Origin: Verrucomicrobiota bacterium
GTDB lineage: Bacteria; Verrucomicrobiota; Verrucomicrobiia; Verrucomicrobiales; Verrucomicrobiaceae
DNA length: 6,815 nt
NCBI GenBank assembly: GCA_023429545.1
Contig: JAEYUU010000209.1
Location: 1 to 6,815 of the forward strand
Reading direction: 5' to 3'
The notes beneath the pieces were generated by a model that was not told the origin of the DNA, did not search any database, and worked only from the letters and a program-made list of their open reading frames with translations. Shown piece after piece: positions 6,218 to 6,815 of the stretch (its first letter is position 1; each line of letters opens with the position of its first letter). Position numbers and translations under genes: made by a program.

Positions 6218-6781
6218 ATGCCCCCCATCCGCATCGGCCTCATCCGCCATTTCGAAGTGCAGAAGCCCATGCCGCGCGGCTGGTTCACGTGGGGTGAGCT
6301 CGCTGCGTGGCGGGAGGAGTATGAGCGCACGGAAATTATCGCGAGGCAAATCGATCTGGGTGGCATTGCGTGGAGCCGCTGCTTTTCCAGCGACCTTCCC
6401 CGCGCCTATGCCACGGCGCAGGCGGCCTTCACCGGTGACATCCTCCAGATGCCTGAGCTGCGCGAGCCTCAGGTGGATGCCTTCCGCACGGGCGATCTCA
6501 AGCTCCCCTTCCCCGTGTGGAAATGGATGTTGCGCCTCGCGTGGATGTCCTCCCACTCCTCCCAGCGCAATGCGAAGACCGCTTTCATGGCGAAGGTCCG
6601 CCACGTCACGGATGAGATCATCATCAAGGCCCAAGAAGACACTCTCATCGTCAGCCATGCCGGCGTGATGATGTTCCTGCGCAAGGAACTCGTGAAGCTG
6701 GGATTCACCGGACCCAGCTTCAAGGTCGCGGAAAATGGGAGATTGTATGTGTTCGAGCGGGGCGGGGCGCGCCTGTCGTGA
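6218..6781 (+). CDS. Histidine phosphatase superfamily protein (phosphoglycerate mutase-like fold)
   Basis: This is a 187-residue cytoplasmic protein of the branch-1 histidine phosphatase type, which forms a phospho-histidine intermediate. Seen: a short first strand then LIRHFEV with catalytic His11, SSDLPRAYATA (57-67) with the family's second arginine Arg62, a probable acidic catalytic residue Glu83 in LREPQ, and a second catalytic His147 in IVSHAG. The usual Arg-His-Gly is Arg-His-Phe here, which moves it away from true cofactor-dependent phosphoglycerate mutases. The substrate is unknown; small phosphate esters and nucleotides are typical in the family. No signal peptide or membrane segment is seen. 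The ATG at 6218 is the only start that keeps the RH motif close to the N-terminus, and the promoter-like hexamers end 9 bases before it. It is divergent from cdaA; a link to c-di-AMP is not shown by the sequence. Confidence 0.85.
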   Translation: MPPIRIGLIRHFEVQKPMPRGWFTWGELAAWREEYERTEIIARQIDLGGIAWSRCFSSDLPRAYATAQAAFTGDILQMPELREPQVDAFRTGDLKLPFPVWKWMLRLAWMSSHSSQRNAKTAFMAKVRHVTDEIIIKAQEDTLIVSHAGVMMFLRKELVKLGFTGPSFKVAENGRLYVFERGGARLS

Positions 6782-6815
6782 CCCGCCCTCAGCGCCATTC
6801 TAATACCCTGCCATG

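Noticed and set aside
6782..6815. Start of another gene at ATG 6813 with TAATAC 6 bases upstream
   Set aside because: A single codon at the window edge cannot be supported as a gene; the -35 match is weak and the distance to the ATG differs from the other three genes.

Overview
The window is GC-rich and densely coded. It looks like chromosomal DNA of a Gram-negative-type environmental bacterium, and my best guess is Verrucomicrobiota. That guess is an inference from gene style: a cdaA/cdaR-type/glmM operon beside a secreted CBM-bearing glycoside hydrolase and a Tat-exported alkaline phosphatase. No rRNA, tRNA, CRISPR array, insertion sequence or phage gene is visible, and no intergenic gap exceeds about 150 bases.

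Layout from left to right. (1) 1-2106, minus: a secreted clan GH-A (GH5-like) glycoside hydrolase whose C-terminus runs off the left edge; a jelly-roll carbohydrate-binding domain is inserted inside its catalytic barrel. (2) 2107-2256: a divergent intergenic region with one hairpin-plus-T-run facing the plus strand. (3) 2257-3660, plus: a Tat-exported PhoA-type alkaline phosphatase. (4) 3681-5054, minus: glmM, phosphoglucosamine mutase, convergent with the phosphatase across a 20-base gap. (5) 5154-5282 (possibly to 5363), minus: a tiny single-helix membrane protein in the cdaR position, with no room for YbbR repeats. (6) 5293-6105, minus: cdaA, the membrane diadenylate cyclase. (7) 6218-6781, plus: a histidine-phosphatase-family protein, divergent from cdaA.

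Genes 4-6 form the known c-di-AMP/cell-wall module. CdaA makes c-di-AMP at the membrane, CdaR-type proteins modulate it, and GlmM makes glucosamine-1-phosphate for UDP-GlcNAc (and in Firmicutes binds and inhibits CdaA). Here the middle partner is reduced to little more than a transmembrane anchor. Genes 1 and 3 are exported hydrolases, one for polysaccharide and one for organic phosphate; nothing in the sequence links them functionally to the c-di-AMP module.

The most unexpected non-coding signal is a shared start architecture. cdaA, glmM and the histidine phosphatase each have a TTGxC(T/C) hexamer, exactly 17 bases, a TA-starting hexamer, then exactly 9 bases to the ATG. This suggests leaderless or nearly leaderless transcripts. 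The small cdaR-like gene inside the operon instead has an AAAGG ribosome binding site overlapping the cdaA stop codon. I see no wholly new multi-gene system here; the points of interest are the minimal CdaR, the promoter geometry and the split glycoside hydrolase.
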